DNA of 64,000 nt from Pseudomonas sp. St316 (GTDB lineage: Bacteria > Pseudomonadota > Gammaproteobacteria > Pseudomonadales > Pseudomonadaceae): NCBI RefSeq assembly GCF_018325905.1, contig NZ_AP021901.1, positions 558,001-622,000 of the forward strand, in the 5' to 3' direction. Of the stretch, positions 41,137-50,598 are shown piece by piece (position 1 is the first letter of the stretch; every line of letters begins with the position of its first letter). Under the pieces are notes generated by a model. That model worked only from the letters and a program-made list of their open reading frames with translations. It did no database searches and was not told the origin of the DNA. A program made the position numbers and the translations under genes.

Positions 41137-41685
41137 ATGATGCCTATCAACTATTCCACGCGACGGGTGCTGCTGCACTGGCTGTCGGCGGCCATCATCT
41201 TATGGGCGCTGGCATCCGGTTTTTATGTGGCGTTCAACCCGGTGTCGGCTTCGACCGAACATTGGATCGGCTCACTCAATGTGTCGCTGACCACGCTGTT
41301 CATTCCGTTTTTCGTGTGGCGGGCCTGGCTGTTTTTTTGTGAGCTGGAGCCCCGTGGGGCAGCGCTTTCATTGAACAAGAAGCTGGCCTTGGCGGTGCAT
41401 ACGCTGATTTACCTGACCATCGGCGTCGTGCTGGTGACAGGCGTGCTGATGATGAAAAGCGCCATCAGTGTCTTCGGCCTTGTTCGCTTCCCTCAACCAT
41501 TGGCTGAGCCGGCGCTGATCGAACTGGCCAACACCCTCCATATCCTGTCTTGCGTGGTGCTTTCGATGTTGATTGCACTGCACCTGTGCGCGGTGCTCTG
41601 GCATGAGTTTTCCGGGCGCAGGGTGGTACGGCGAATGTCTTTCGCCAAGCCAGTGGGCGCGATGAGCCGGAGAGCGCAAAGGTGA
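41137..41685 (+). CDS. Cytochrome b561-family inner-membrane protein
   Basis: A di-heme b-type cytochrome of 182 residues with four membrane helices (about 10-30, 48-66, 85-105, 130-155). Candidate heme ligands are His14 (LLHWLS), His88 (AVHTLIY), and a later pair around 134-151 (TLHILS, IALHLCAVLWHE). The family moves electrons between quinol and periplasmic acceptors. ATG at 41137 is followed by a second in-frame ATG; GAGGGG lies upstream. Its TGA overlaps the GTG of gspC, so it is translationally joined to the secretion operon, between the LPMO and T2SS genes. Confidence 0.85.
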   Translation: MMPINYSTRRVLLHWLSAAIILWALASGFYVAFNPVSASTEHWIGSLNVSLTTLFIPFFVWRAWLFFCELEPRGAALSLNKKLALAVHTLIYLTIGVVLVTGVLMMKSAISVFGLVRFPQPLAEPALIELANTLHILSCVVLSMLIALHLCAVLWHEFSGRRVVRRMSFAKPVGAMSRRAQR

Positions 41686-42206
41686 GCTTGCCTGTCCTTG
41701 GCCGCCGTCTGCCGAAGCTGCTGCTGGTGCTCGTGCCGCTGCTGTATGGGGTATTGCTGGCCGGCCAAGAGTGGCGCTTTCACCAGGGATTGGGTCGTGA
41801 TGTGCCGGTGCTGGCCGACCCGCCAGTGGTTCCGGCTCGTGACCTGCCCAACGTGCAAGCCGTGGCGACCGTGCTTGGCCTGGCGCCTGAAGGTGCCCAG
41901 GCGCCCAGCGCCGAATCGATTACGTTGCAGGCCAGTTTTGTCGCCGGCCAAGGCTTGTCGCGGGCATTGCTGGCGGACGCCGCCGGCCCGCGCATTTACC
42001 AGGTGGGTGAGCGCTTGCCCGGTGGCAGCGTGCTGCGTCGGGTCGAGGCCAGCCACGTGCTGTTGTGGCGCAACGGAAGGGAAGAGCGCCTATCCCTGCA
42101 ACAGGACGTCAAGCCCTTGCTGCGCCGATTGAGCCCCGAAGACGGGCGCCATGCCACGGTTCATTCCTCGCAATACCTACGCCCGGTGGCCGGGCAATCA
42201 GAGTGA
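41682..42206 (+). CDS. gspC: GspC, type II secretion inner-membrane protein (short, GTG start)
   Basis: Bitopic protein linking the T2SS inner-membrane platform to the secretin, 174 residues. One N-terminal helix (about 10-28) and a homology region (about 70-140, FVAGQGLSRALL ... YQVGERLPGG) are visible. There is no PDZ domain or coiled coil at the C-terminus, which longer GspC proteins have for substrate selection. GTG 41682 overlaps the cytochrome stop codon. The call rests partly on its place before gspD, since GspC proteins diverge strongly. Confidence 0.82.
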   Translation: MSLPVLGRRLPKLLLVLVPLLYGVLLAGQEWRFHQGLGRDVPVLADPPVVPARDLPNVQAVATVLGLAPEGAQAPSAESITLQASFVAGQGLSRALLADAAGPRIYQVGERLPGGSVLRRVEASHVLLWRNGREERLSLQQDVKPLLRRLSPEDGRHATVHSSQYLRPVAGQSE

Positions 42207-42214
42207 TCGAATTC

Positions 42215-44137
42215 ATGAACAGCTTTATCCGGGCCCGTGTAGCGCGCGTCCTGTTCGGCCTTGCGGTGGTTTGCCCATTGACGTTCCCCGGTTTGCTGCG
42301 AGCCGAGGAGGCCCAGTGGCAACTGGCGATGAACAACGCGGAACTGCGCGATGTGGTCGAGGAGTTCTCCGAGATCCTGGGCAAGACCGTGGTGCTCGAT
42401 CCCCGGGTATCGGGGCGTATTACCGTCATGTCCCGCGAAGCACTGGACCGCGAAGGCGTACGTCGGTTGTTCTACTCGGTGCTCGATGCGCACAACTTTA
42501 CGGTGATCGACGAAGGCGAGCGGATCCTGATCACCCCGGTCAGCGATGCCAAGACGCGTGCCGGTATCGCCGATGAACAAAGCGCCACACCGTCGCAATT
42601 CGTCACCCGGGTCCTCGACTTGCAATCGAGCATCGCTGCTGATGTTGCCGGGTTGGTCCGGCCCCTGGTGTCGGCCAATGGTTACGTCGGCCCTTCGGTA
42701 TCGTCCAATGCCTTGGTGGTGACCGACACCGCTGCCAATGTCCAGCGCATCGCCGGGGTGGTACGGCAGTTGGATTCAGGGCGCAACCGCAATCATGTGG
42801 TGGTGCGGTTGCAGCACGCCTTGGCCGCGGACATAGCGCCGCTGATGGAAGCCTCCGGCGGCAAGCGCGAGGGGGAGACGGCGGGCGCGGTGATCGCCGA
42901 TGCCCGCAGCAATCGGCTGGTGATCATCGGCGCCCCGGCGGTGCGCCAGCGCTTGATCGACCTGGCCCGGAGCCTGGATGTCCCGGCCGTTGCATCCCGG
43001 GACAACGCCCGGGTCATCCGCCTGCGCCATAGCGATGCCAAGCAATTGGCCGAGGTGCTGGAGGCGGTCGGGCAGGACAAGAAAACCACGCCGGCACTGG
43101 CCGGCCTGCGGGAAACGGCCAGCGCCAGCCCGTTCATGATCAAGGCCGATGAAAGCCAGAATGCCTTGGTGTTGATTGCCGAGCCGGCCCAGGTCCGCAT
43201 CATCGAGAACATCGTCCGAGAGTTGGACCAGCCCCGGGCCCAGGTGCTCATTCACGCGGCCATCGTCGAGGTCACTGGGGATATCTCCGAAGCGCTGGGG
43301 GTGCAGTGGGGGCTGGAGAGTGGCAGCGCGACAGGGGCCATCAACTTTCCGGGAACCGACATCCCGATCATCGGGTTGGACCTCAACAAGCTGGATAAGA
43401 AGACTGAAGGCGTCTTCCTGCGGCTGGGCGGCGATCGCTTCAGTGCGCTGGTCTCGGCGTTGGCGAGCAATACCCATAGCAACCTGCTGTCCACCCCCAG
43501 CCTGCTGACCCTGGATAACCAGGAAGCGGAAATCATCGTGGGCCAGAACGTCCCGTTCAAGACCGGCTCCTACGCCACCAGCGGCAACGGTGCGGACAAT
43601 CCGTTCACCACCGTGGAGCGCAAGGACGTCGGCATCAGCCTCAAGGTCAAGCCCTACATCAACGAAGGCTCGACCTTGCGCCTTGAAGTCGAGCAGGAAG
43701 TTTCGGACATCGCGCCGTCTGTTTCCGGTGTGGACTCCTCTGACCTGATCACCAACAAGCGGGCCTTGAAGAGCACGATCCTGGCGGACGATGGCGAGAT
43801 CATCGTGATCGGCGGCCTGATCCGCGACAGTGTCCGAACCCAGCAAAGCGGTGTGCCGTTGCTGCGCAGTATTCCGTACCTGGGCGCGCTGTTTCGCTGG
43901 AACCGCGACACCCAGACCAAAAGCAACCTGATGGTATTCCTGCGTCCGACCATCGTACGCAGCAACGAAGACTTGGCCGAGGTCAGCCGCCAGCGCTACG
44001 ACGCGCTCCGGGAGTTGAGCAAACCCGGTTCGCGAGCAAACAATTCGCTGCTGTTGCCCCGGGATGCCCGCCAGTTGTTCGATTCGTCCACGGATGCGTC
44101 GGTGGCCGATCCGCAACCGCGTTCGGGGGCCCTGTGA
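42215..44137 (+). CDS. gspD: GspD, type II secretion secretin
   Basis: Outer-membrane secretin of 640 residues from ATG 42215. A signal peptide (1 to about 29) precedes N0-N3 domains (about 30-330, with the repeated VIRLRHSDAKQLAEVLE-type helix-strand units) and the secretin core (about 370-590), where VPLLRSIPYLGALFRW (near 550) is the family signature. A GTG at 42203, four codons upstream, is an alternative start. It overlaps gspE by four bases. No pilotin (gspS) gene is visible nearby. Confidence 0.95.
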   Translation: MNSFIRARVARVLFGLAVVCPLTFPGLLRAEEAQWQLAMNNAELRDVVEEFSEILGKTVVLDPRVSGRITVMSREALDREGVRRLFYSVLDAHNFTVIDEGERILITPVSDAKTRAGIADEQSATPSQFVTRVLDLQSSIAADVAGLVRPLVSANGYVGPSVSSNALVVTDTAANVQRIAGVVRQLDSGRNRNHVVVRLQHALAADIAPLMEASGGKREGETAGAVIADARSNRLVIIGAPAVRQRLIDLARSLDVPAVASRDNARVIRLRHSDAKQLAEVLEAVGQDKKTTPALAGLRETASASPFMIKADESQNALVLIAEPAQVRIIENIVRELDQPRAQVLIHAAIVEVTGDISEALGVQWGLESGSATGAINFPGTDIPIIGLDLNKLDKKTEGVFLRLGGDRFSALVSALASNTHSNLLSTPSLLTLDNQEAEIIVGQNVPFKTGSYATSGNGADNPFTTVERKDVGISLKVKPYINEGSTLRLEVEQEVSDIAPSVSGVDSSDLITNKRALKSTILADDGEIIVIGGLIRDSVRTQQSGVPLLRSIPYLGALFRWNRDTQTKSNLMVFLRPTIVRSNEDLAEVSRQRYDALRELSKPGSRANNSLLLPRDARQLFDSSTDASVADPQPRSGAL

Positions 44138-45606
44138 CGGACCCGCAGGCCCCGTTGCCCTTTGGTTTCGCCAGACGTTTCGGTGTGCTGCTCGAAGGCG
44201 CCGGGCCGACCCTGACCCTGGTGATGCGCGGCGATACGCCCCTGACCGCCGTGGCGGAAGTGCGGCGACTGTGCGGGCGGGATTTGCCCATCCAGGTGCT
44301 GGAGCCGGCGCCGTTCGCCGCGCGCCTGGCCAGCGTCTATCGCCAGGGCCAGAGTGCCGCCGAGCAGGTGGCCCAGGGCCTGGACGAGGAACTGGACCTG
44401 CTCAGCCTGGCCGACCAAATGCCGCAGACCACCGACTTGTTGGAGCAACAAGGTGATGCGCCAATTATCCGGCTGATCAATGCCCTGCTCAGCGAGGCGG
44501 TCCGCGAACACGCCTCGGACGTGCACCTGGAAACGTTCGAGCAATACCTGTCGGTGCGCATGCGCATCGACGGTCAGTTGCAGGAAATGCTCCGTCCACG
44601 CCGGGAGTTGGCGAATCTGCTGGTGTCGCGGATCAAGGTCATGGCCCGTTTGGACATCGCCGAAAAACGCGTGCCCCAGGATGGACGAATGGCTTTGCGG
44701 CTGGCCGGGCACGAAGTCGATGTGCGGGTCTCCACACTGCCGTCGGCCCATGGCGAGCGTGTGGTGTTGCGTCTGCTCGACAAGCAGGCCGGGCGCCTGG
44801 ACCTGCAGCGCCTGGGCCTGCCTGACGACACCCTGGCCGGGCTGCGCCAATTGCTCGGCAAACCCCATGGCATCGTGTTGGTCACCGGGCCCACGGGCTC
44901 GGGCAAAACCACCAGCCTGTACGCGGCGTTGAGCAGCATCAACGACCAGAGCCGCAACATTCTCACCGTCGAAGACCCCATCGAATATCACCTGCCGGGC
45001 ATCGGCCAGATGCCGGTCAATCCGAAAGTCGACATGACCTTTGCCCGTGGCCTGCGGGCCATTTTGCGCCAGGACCCGGACGTGGTGATGGTCGGTGAAA
45101 TTCGCGATCGCGAGACCGCCGAAATCGCCGTCCAGGCGTCCCTGACCGGGCACCTGGTGCTCTCGACCCTGCACACCAATACCGCCGTCGGCGCGGTCAC
45201 GCGGCTGGTGGACATGGGCGTGGATGCGTATCTGCTGGCGTCGTCCCTGGCCGGCATCGTGGCCCAGCGCTTGTTGCGCACCTTGTGTCCGTCCTGCAAG
45301 ACGCCCTATGTGGCCGACGCCGCCACGTGTCGACGCCTGGGGCTTGAAGCCAGCGCCGCGCCACGGCTGTTCAAGGCCCAAGGCTGTGATCAATGCCAGA
45401 AAGGTTATCGAGGGCGCATCGGCATTTACGAACTGGTGAATATCAGTGCCGCGTTGTCGCAGCTGATTCACGAGGGGGCCACCGAGCAGGCGTTGGCCTC
45501 TGAGGCGCGCAAGAGCTCCCGCAGTCTGTTCCAGGACGGGCGCCAGCGGGTTCTCGAAGGCCTGACCAGCGTCGATGAACTGCTGCGCATCACCCAGGAG
45601 GATTAG
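44134..45606 (+). CDS. gspE: GspE, type II secretion ATPase (GTG start)
   Basis: Cytoplasmic motor ATPase of 490 residues that powers pseudopilus assembly. Walker A GPTGSGKT is at 252-259, followed by the Asp box and Walker B, and HLVLSTLHTN carries the His box (near 340-350). A zinc tetracysteine module CPSCK ... CDQC lies near 388-425, as in other GspE/PilB proteins. It starts with GTG at 44134, overlapping gspD, and ends four bases before gspF. Confidence 0.96.
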   Translation: MTDPQAPLPFGFARRFGVLLEGAGPTLTLVMRGDTPLTAVAEVRRLCGRDLPIQVLEPAPFAARLASVYRQGQSAAEQVAQGLDEELDLLSLADQMPQTTDLLEQQGDAPIIRLINALLSEAVREHASDVHLETFEQYLSVRMRIDGQLQEMLRPRRELANLLVSRIKVMARLDIAEKRVPQDGRMALRLAGHEVDVRVSTLPSAHGERVVLRLLDKQAGRLDLQRLGLPDDTLAGLRQLLGKPHGIVLVTGPTGSGKTTSLYAALSSINDQSRNILTVEDPIEYHLPGIGQMPVNPKVDMTFARGLRAILRQDPDVVMVGEIRDRETAEIAVQASLTGHLVLSTLHTNTAVGAVTRLVDMGVDAYLLASSLAGIVAQRLLRTLCPSCKTPYVADAATCRRLGLEASAAPRLFKAQGCDQCQKGYRGRIGIYELVNISAALSQLIHEGATEQALASEARKSSRSLFQDGRQRVLEGLTSVDELLRITQED

Positions 45607-45610
45607 CGCC

Positions 45611-46819
45611 ATGCCGACCTTCGACTACCGGGCCGAAGATGCCCAGGGCCGACGCTGCAAAGGCCGTGTGGAAGGCGACAGCCCCCGCCATGCCCGTCAG
45701 TTGTTGCGTGAGCGCGGCTTGCTGCCCAGTGAATTGCGTGAAGCCGGGGAGCCGCGAACCCTGGGGGGGTGGCCTGGCGGGGGACGTCTGAACCCGGCTG
45801 ACCTGGCGTTGCTGACGTTGCAGCTGTCCACCCTGATCCAGGCTGGCCTGCCCCTTGAGGAAGCCCTGGGGGCCGTGGCGCAACAGAGTCAGAAGCGCCA
45901 TGTCGTGCACCTGCTGTCGGCGGTGCGCAGTCGGGTGATGGAAGGTCATGCGTTGGCGACGGCACTGAGGGCATTTCCCCAGGCGTTTCCCGAGCTGTTC
46001 TGCGCCACCGTTGCCGCCGGCGAGCAATCCGGCCACTTGGGCCAGGTGCTGGAGCAACTGGCGTCCTACACCCAGGCGCGCCAGGCATCGCGCCAGCGCA
46101 TTCAACTGGCGTTGGTGTACCCGCTGATCCTGATGTTCGCCTGCGTCGCGATCGTCGCGTTTCTGCTCGGCTACGTGGTGCCGGATGTGGTGAAGATTTT
46201 TATCGACAGTGGCCAGCCGTTGCCTTGGCTGACCCAGGCGTTGATCACGGTGAGCGACGGCTTGCGTCGCTACGGTCTGCTGCTGTTCGGGGCCCTGGCC
46301 GGGATGCTCGGGCTGTGGCGCTGGAGCCTGCGCCAACCGGTGTGGCGCCTGCGCTGGCATTGCTTGTTGCTCAGGCTGCCGTTGCTGGGCGAGGTGCTGC
46401 GGGCGATGGAAGCGGCCCGCTTCGCCAGCACCCTGGCGATCCTGAGCAAAAGCGCTGTGCCGCTGGTGGAGGCCTTGCACATCGCCGCCCAGGTGATCGG
46501 CAACCTGACCATTCGCGCGCGCATGGCCGACGTGGCTCGTTCGGTCCGCGAGGGCGGAACCCTGACCCGTGGCCTGGAACTGGGCGGGGATATCCCGCCG
46601 CTGATGTTGCACATGATCGCCAGCGGTGAACGAGCCGGCGAGCTCGACAGCATGTTGGCCCGCGCCGCCGAACAGCAGGAGGCCAGCCTCGCGGCGCGCA
46701 TCGCGCTGGTGGTGAGCCTTTTCGAACCGGCCATGTTGGTGCTGATGGGCGGCGTCGTGCTGCTGATCGTCATGGCCATTCTGCTTCCTATCTTGAGCCT
46801 CAACCAATTGGTGAATTGA
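45611..46819 (+). CDS. gspF: GspF, type II secretion inner-membrane platform protein
   Basis: Polytopic platform protein of 402 residues from ATG 45611; an ATG at 45575 lies inside gspE and is rejected. Two repeated cytoplasmic GspF domains (about 70-190 and 275-395) alternate with three membrane helices (about 170-190, 225-245, 375-398). GEQSGHLGQVLE (near 140) and the later ASGERAGELDSML repeat the signature. It follows gspE by four bases. Confidence 0.95.
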   Translation: MPTFDYRAEDAQGRRCKGRVEGDSPRHARQLLRERGLLPSELREAGEPRTLGGWPGGGRLNPADLALLTLQLSTLIQAGLPLEEALGAVAQQSQKRHVVHLLSAVRSRVMEGHALATALRAFPQAFPELFCATVAAGEQSGHLGQVLEQLASYTQARQASRQRIQLALVYPLILMFACVAIVAFLLGYVVPDVVKIFIDSGQPLPWLTQALITVSDGLRRYGLLLFGALAGMLGLWRWSLRQPVWRLRWHCLLLRLPLLGEVLRAMEAARFASTLAILSKSAVPLVEALHIAAQVIGNLTIRARMADVARSVREGGTLTRGLELGGDIPPLMLHMIASGERAGELDSMLARAAEQQEASLAARIALVVSLFEPAMLVLMGGVVLLIVMAILLPILSLNQLVN

Positions 46820-46822
46820 CCC

Positions 46823-47278
46823 ATGAAACTTCAAAGCAACCGACCGGCGCGTCCCCAGCGCGGCTTCACCCTGATCGAAATCATGGTGGTGGTGGTCATC
46901 ATCGGCATCCTCGGTGCCGTCGTCGTGCCGCAGTTCATGAGCCGGCCGGACCAAGCCAAGGTCACGGCCGCGCGCACCGATATCCAGGCGATTGCCACGG
47001 CCCTGGAAATGTACCGTCTCGACAACGCTCATTACCCCTCGACCCAACAAGGCCTGGACGCGCTGAGCAAGCGTCCGGCCGGTACGCCCGTGGCAAAGAA
47101 CTGGAACCCCCAGGGTTATCTGAAAAGCCTGCCGATCGATCCCTGGGGCACGCCCTACCAGTTCCTCAACCCCGGCCTCAAATCACTCGATGGCGGCTAT
47201 GACCTGTACTCGCTGGGCGCCGATGGCGTGCCGGGTGGCGAGGGGTATGCCGCTGATATCGGCAATTGGGCCGAGTGA
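46823..47278 (+). CDS. gspG: GspG, major pseudopilin
   Basis: Main subunit of the T2SS pseudopilus, 151 residues. The prepilin cleavage site lies after Gly14 in RGFTLIEIMVV, with the required Glu at mature position 5. A C-terminal calcium-binding loop region (YDLYSLGADG) is typical of GspG. No prepilin peptidase gene lies in this cluster, so processing presumably depends on the chromosomal PilD. Confidence 0.96.
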   Translation: MKLQSNRPARPQRGFTLIEIMVVVVIIGILGAVVVPQFMSRPDQAKVTAARTDIQAIATALEMYRLDNAHYPSTQQGLDALSKRPAGTPVAKNWNPQGYLKSLPIDPWGTPYQFLNPGLKSLDGGYDLYSLGADGVPGGEGYAADIGNWAE

Positions 47279-47280
47279 AC

Positions 47281-47748
47281 ATGGGCCGCCATTCTCGGGG
47301 GTTCACCTTGCTGGAACTGATGGTCGTCATTGTGTTGATCGGGGTCGTGATGGGCATGGTCAGTCTGGCTATCGGCCCGAGCCCGACGCGTGAGGCTCGG
47401 CAGCAAGCCCAGGACTTCGTTCGTGTGGTCCAGCAATTGCGCGAACGCGCGGTGCTGGATGGGCTGGAATACGGGGTGCGTGTACAGCCTCGCAGCTATC
47501 AGGCGTTGCGACTCGAGTCACAGGGCTGGACGGCGGTGTCGGCGGCGCATCGGCTGCCTGAAAGCCTGACACTTGGGTTGGAGCAGGACGGCCATGTCCT
47601 GGCGCTCGATGATGCCCTAGGCCCACCACAGTTGCTGATGCTCAGCAGTGACGAGATCAGTCCGTTCAGGTTGTTCATCAAAGTCGCTGGCCAGACGATT
47701 TCCCGGGTTGTGAGTGATGGCCTGGCGGAGCCGTTGATCGATGGCTGA
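47281..47748 (+). CDS. gspH: GspH, minor pseudopilin
   Basis: Minor pseudopilin of 155 residues. The leader ends at Gly7 in RGFTLLEL, with Glu at mature position 5 and a hydrophobic helix to about 32. The rest is a diverged globular domain. ATG 47281 is one base after the gspG stop; a start in the upstream frame overlaps gspG and is rejected. It overlaps gspI by eight bases. Confidence 0.9.
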   Translation: MGRHSRGFTLLELMVVIVLIGVVMGMVSLAIGPSPTREARQQAQDFVRVVQQLRERAVLDGLEYGVRVQPRSYQALRLESQGWTAVSAAHRLPESLTLGLEQDGHVLALDDALGPPQLLMLSSDEISPFRLFIKVAGQTISRVVSDGLAEPLIDG

Positions 47749-48127
47749 CGCTCGCAGGCTGGCCGCCGATTGCCAGGGGTTCACGCTGTTGGAAGTCATG
47801 GTCGCGCTGGCGATTTTCGCCACGTTGGCGGCGGCGGTGCTGTCGGCCAGCCAGTTCGTGCTCAAGCAAAGCGCCGGGCTCGAGGACCGTTTGTTCGGCG
47901 CCTGGCTAGCGGACAACCAACTCAGCGAGCTCCGTCTGCAAGCCGCTACGCCACTGGGCCAACAGCGTCTGGCCCGGCGCCTGGATCAGCGCGATTGGGT
48001 CTTGCAACAGCGTGTCGCCCCGGCCCGCGACCCACATCTGCTCCAGGTCGAGATCCAGGTCAGCCGGGCTGGCAGCCCAGCGGTCGTGCACTGCACCACC
48101 GGATGGATCCGCAACCGTCATGAATAG
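47741..48127 (+). CDS. gspI: GspI, minor pseudopilin
   Basis: Minor pseudopilin of 128 residues, the one thought to start tip-complex assembly with GspJ and GspK. Cleavage is after Gly13 in QGFTLLEVMVA with Glu at mature position 5. It overlaps both neighbours (eight bases with gspH, eight with gspJ). Confidence 0.93.
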   Translation: MADARRLAADCQGFTLLEVMVALAIFATLAAAVLSASQFVLKQSAGLEDRLFGAWLADNQLSELRLQAATPLGQQRLARRLDQRDWVLQQRVAPARDPHLLQVEIQVSRAGSPAVVHCTTGWIRNRHE

Positions 48128-48653
48128 ACAGTCGGGCTTTACCTTGTTGGAACTGGTGATTGCCATCGCCGTTTTTGCCTTGCTCGGCCTGGCCAGTTGG
48201 CGCCTGTTCGATGGCGTGGTGCGTACCCAGCAGGGCGCCGGCCAACATGAGCGCGAACTCAGGGCCTTGCAACGTGCGGTGGGGGTGATCGAACGGGATG
48301 TGTGGCAGGCCGTTGCCGGTTCCATCGTGCTCGCGTCAGGGCGCCTGCAATTGCAGCGTAGCCATTGGCCCAATCCACTGGACCAGCCGCGCAGCGAGCG
48401 GCAAACGGTGAGCTTTCGACTCGAGGGCGCGGCGTTGTGGCGCGACAGTCGCGGTGAAGGGCCGGTCATCGTGCAACAGCAGAAATTGCTCGAGGACGTA
48501 CGTCACCTGAGCTGGCGTGTATTCGATGCGCAACGGGGCTGGCACGACGAAACCGTGCGCGGCAACGCGCCGCTGGCGTTGGAACTGGTGATGTCCACGG
48601 GGCGTTTCCAGCAGGTCCGTCGCGTGCTGCTGTTGCCTGGGTCGTTGCCGTGA
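48120..48653 (+). CDS. gspJ: GspJ, minor pseudopilin
   Basis: Minor pseudopilin of 177 residues from ATG 48120. Short leader MNRQSG is cut before FTLLELVIA, with Glu at mature position 5, followed by a globular domain with RAVGVIERDVWQ, a region conserved in GspJ. An earlier ATG at 48012 lies inside gspI and is rejected. The gene overlaps gspK by four bases. Confidence 0.93.
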   Translation: MNRQSGFTLLELVIAIAVFALLGLASWRLFDGVVRTQQGAGQHERELRALQRAVGVIERDVWQAVAGSIVLASGRLQLQRSHWPNPLDQPRSERQTVSFRLEGAALWRDSRGEGPVIVQQQKLLEDVRHLSWRVFDAQRGWHDETVRGNAPLALELVMSTGRFQQVRRVLLLPGSLP

Positions 48654-49498
48654 ACCGGCAACGAGGCGTGGCGCTGATCAGTGTGTTGTTGGTCCTGAGC
48701 CTGGCGCTGTTGCTCACCGCCGGCATGCTGCGCAGTCATCGCCTGTTGTTGCAGAGCAGCGCACAGCAGTTGCAGCACATCCAACTGCGTCAATTGGGGC
48801 TGGCCGCTGAAGCCTGGGCGCAGGCGGTGTTGGAAGGTAGCGCGATAACGTCGTCCGGGCCGGTAGACCTGAGCCAGGATTGGGCCCGGCGCAAACCTGT
48901 GTTCGAGATGGAGGACGCCGAGGTTCACCTCAATATCGAGGATCTGTCCGGGCGCCTGAACCTCAATGCGCTGCTGGCCCAGGGTCAAACCGATCAAGTC
49001 ACTCTCGGTCGTTGGACGCGATTGTTGGCATTGCTGGATTTACCCGCGTTCTCATTGCCCCAGGTCGGCTCGGTGCAGGAGTTGAGTCAACTGCGCCTGT
49101 TGCCGGACATCGACGGCCAGGCGCTGCGGCGCCTGGAGCCTTGGGTGGTGTTGCTGCCCAGGGATGCCCTGCTCAATATCAATACCGCACCACTGCCAGT
49201 GTTGATGAGCCTGGACGGCATGGAGGAGGGGCCGGCCAAAGCGTTGATCAACCAGCGTCGCCACCAGCCATACGCCAGCGTGCAGGCCTTCACCAATGAT
49301 CCGCTGTTGTCCGGGGTGGGCATTGGCAGCCATGGCCTGGGCGTCAGCAGCCGCTGGTTCCGAATCACCGTGAGCGTGGCCCGTGCCGGCAGCCGCCTGC
49401 GCCTGGCCTCGGACATCGAGCGCGACCCCGTTAGCGGACGCTGGACTGTGGGTCAGCGTCGTTTTTTACCTATCAGCCCCGCGAGCTCCCTTAGATGA
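48650..49498 (+). CDS. gspK: GspK, minor pseudopilin at the pseudopilus tip (GTG start)
   Basis: Largest pseudopilin, 282 residues, which caps the pseudopilus. Leader MNRQRG precedes VALISVLLVLS, and as usual for GspK the Glu at mature position 5 is missing. The C-terminal half contains the alpha domain (AEAWAQAVLE, LNLNALL, LNINTAPLPVL). GTG 48650 overlaps gspJ; the stop overlaps gspL by four bases. Confidence 0.94.
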   Translation: MNRQRGVALISVLLVLSLALLLTAGMLRSHRLLLQSSAQQLQHIQLRQLGLAAEAWAQAVLEGSAITSSGPVDLSQDWARRKPVFEMEDAEVHLNIEDLSGRLNLNALLAQGQTDQVTLGRWTRLLALLDLPAFSLPQVGSVQELSQLRLLPDIDGQALRRLEPWVVLLPRDALLNINTAPLPVLMSLDGMEEGPAKALINQRRHQPYASVQAFTNDPLLSGVGIGSHGLGVSSRWFRITVSVARAGSRLRLASDIERDPVSGRWTVGQRRFLPISPASSLR

Positions 49499-50598
49499 AA
49501 ACCTGGCTTTACCTGACGGCCGATGGCATGGATGCGCCTTGCGTCAACTGGCCGTGTTGCGTGTGGTCGCCCACGGGCGAACGACGCAGCCTGCCCCTGC
49601 ATGAAGCCGCCCGCGAGTTGAATGGGCGGCTCGTCGACGTGCTGTTGCCGATGGAAATGTGCAGCTGGCTGCGCAGCGATCCGTGGCCTTCCCGACGCCA
49701 GCCGCGACCCCAGGCTCTCGCATTCGCCATCGAAGAACAGTTGAGTGAAAACCTGGAGACGTTGCACATCAGCGTCGGCGCGCGCGACCGTCAGCAGCGC
49801 TATCCACTGATGGTGACCGAGCGAGGCCGATTCCAGGCACTGCTGGCGCTGCTGGCCGCGCAAGGCATCGATGTACGTGCGATGTATGTCGACGCCGACC
49901 TGCTGCCCGATGACAGGACTTTTGCGGTGCGTTGGTTCGGTCGCTGGCTGTTGGGCGGGGCATTGCCGGCGCGCGTGTCGCTGTCGGCCCAGGCCCTGGC
50001 CGTGCTCAAGCCTGACTTGCCCGAAGAGATTCACTGGCTGGACGAGGGGCGCGATCGCGAAGGTATCGATGAGTGGCTGCTCAGCGCTGGCGGACATCCC
50101 ATCGACCTGATGCAAGGTGAGTTCCGTCGACGTCACCAGCCGCTGGCGTGGCGTGGCGTGGCGGTTGCCGCGTTGGGATTGCTATTGCTCACCTGGGCGT
50201 TCAGCGAGGGTCGCATACGATTTCTTGAAAGCGAAGCCCGTCATCTGTACGCCCAGGGCGAGCAGCGATTCAGGTCGCTGTATCCCGAGCAAACCCGGAT
50301 CGTCGACCTGGCGGCGCAGTTCCAGGCGTTGCAGGGTCGCCGTGGGCAAAGCCAGGACACCCAGGTCGCGCGTCTGGTCCGTCTGACGGAGCAGGTCATT
50401 GGCGCGAGCAGCGTCGCAGTACAGCGCATCGATTTTCGGGAAGACGAGGGTTGGAAAATCCAGCTCACCGCCAACAGTTTCGTCGAGCTTGAGCAACTGC
50501 GCGAACGCGGGCAGCAAAACGGACTGCCCGTCTCCCTGGGTAGCGCCAGCAAACAGAACAACCGCGTGCAGGCCACCCTCACGCTGGAGAACAGTTGA
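49495..50598 (+). CDS. gspL: GspL, type II secretion inner-membrane protein
   Basis: Bitopic protein of 367 residues that recruits the GspE ATPase. The cytoplasmic actin-like domain runs to about 215, one membrane helix lies at about 220-238 (GVAVAALGLLLLTWAF), and a ferredoxin-like periplasmic domain fills the rest. It is recognised mainly by layout and by position before gspM, with which it overlaps by one base. Sequence is diverged from the best-studied GspL proteins. Confidence 0.87.
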   Translation: MKTWLYLTADGMDAPCVNWPCCVWSPTGERRSLPLHEAARELNGRLVDVLLPMEMCSWLRSDPWPSRRQPRPQALAFAIEEQLSENLETLHISVGARDRQQRYPLMVTERGRFQALLALLAAQGIDVRAMYVDADLLPDDRTFAVRWFGRWLLGGALPARVSLSAQALAVLKPDLPEEIHWLDEGRDREGIDEWLLSAGGHPIDLMQGEFRRRHQPLAWRGVAVAALGLLLLTWAFSEGRIRFLESEARHLYAQGEQRFRSLYPEQTRIVDLAAQFQALQGRRGQSQDTQVARLVRLTEQVIGASSVAVQRIDFREDEGWKIQLTANSFVELEQLRERGQQNGLPVSLGSASKQNNRVQATLTLENS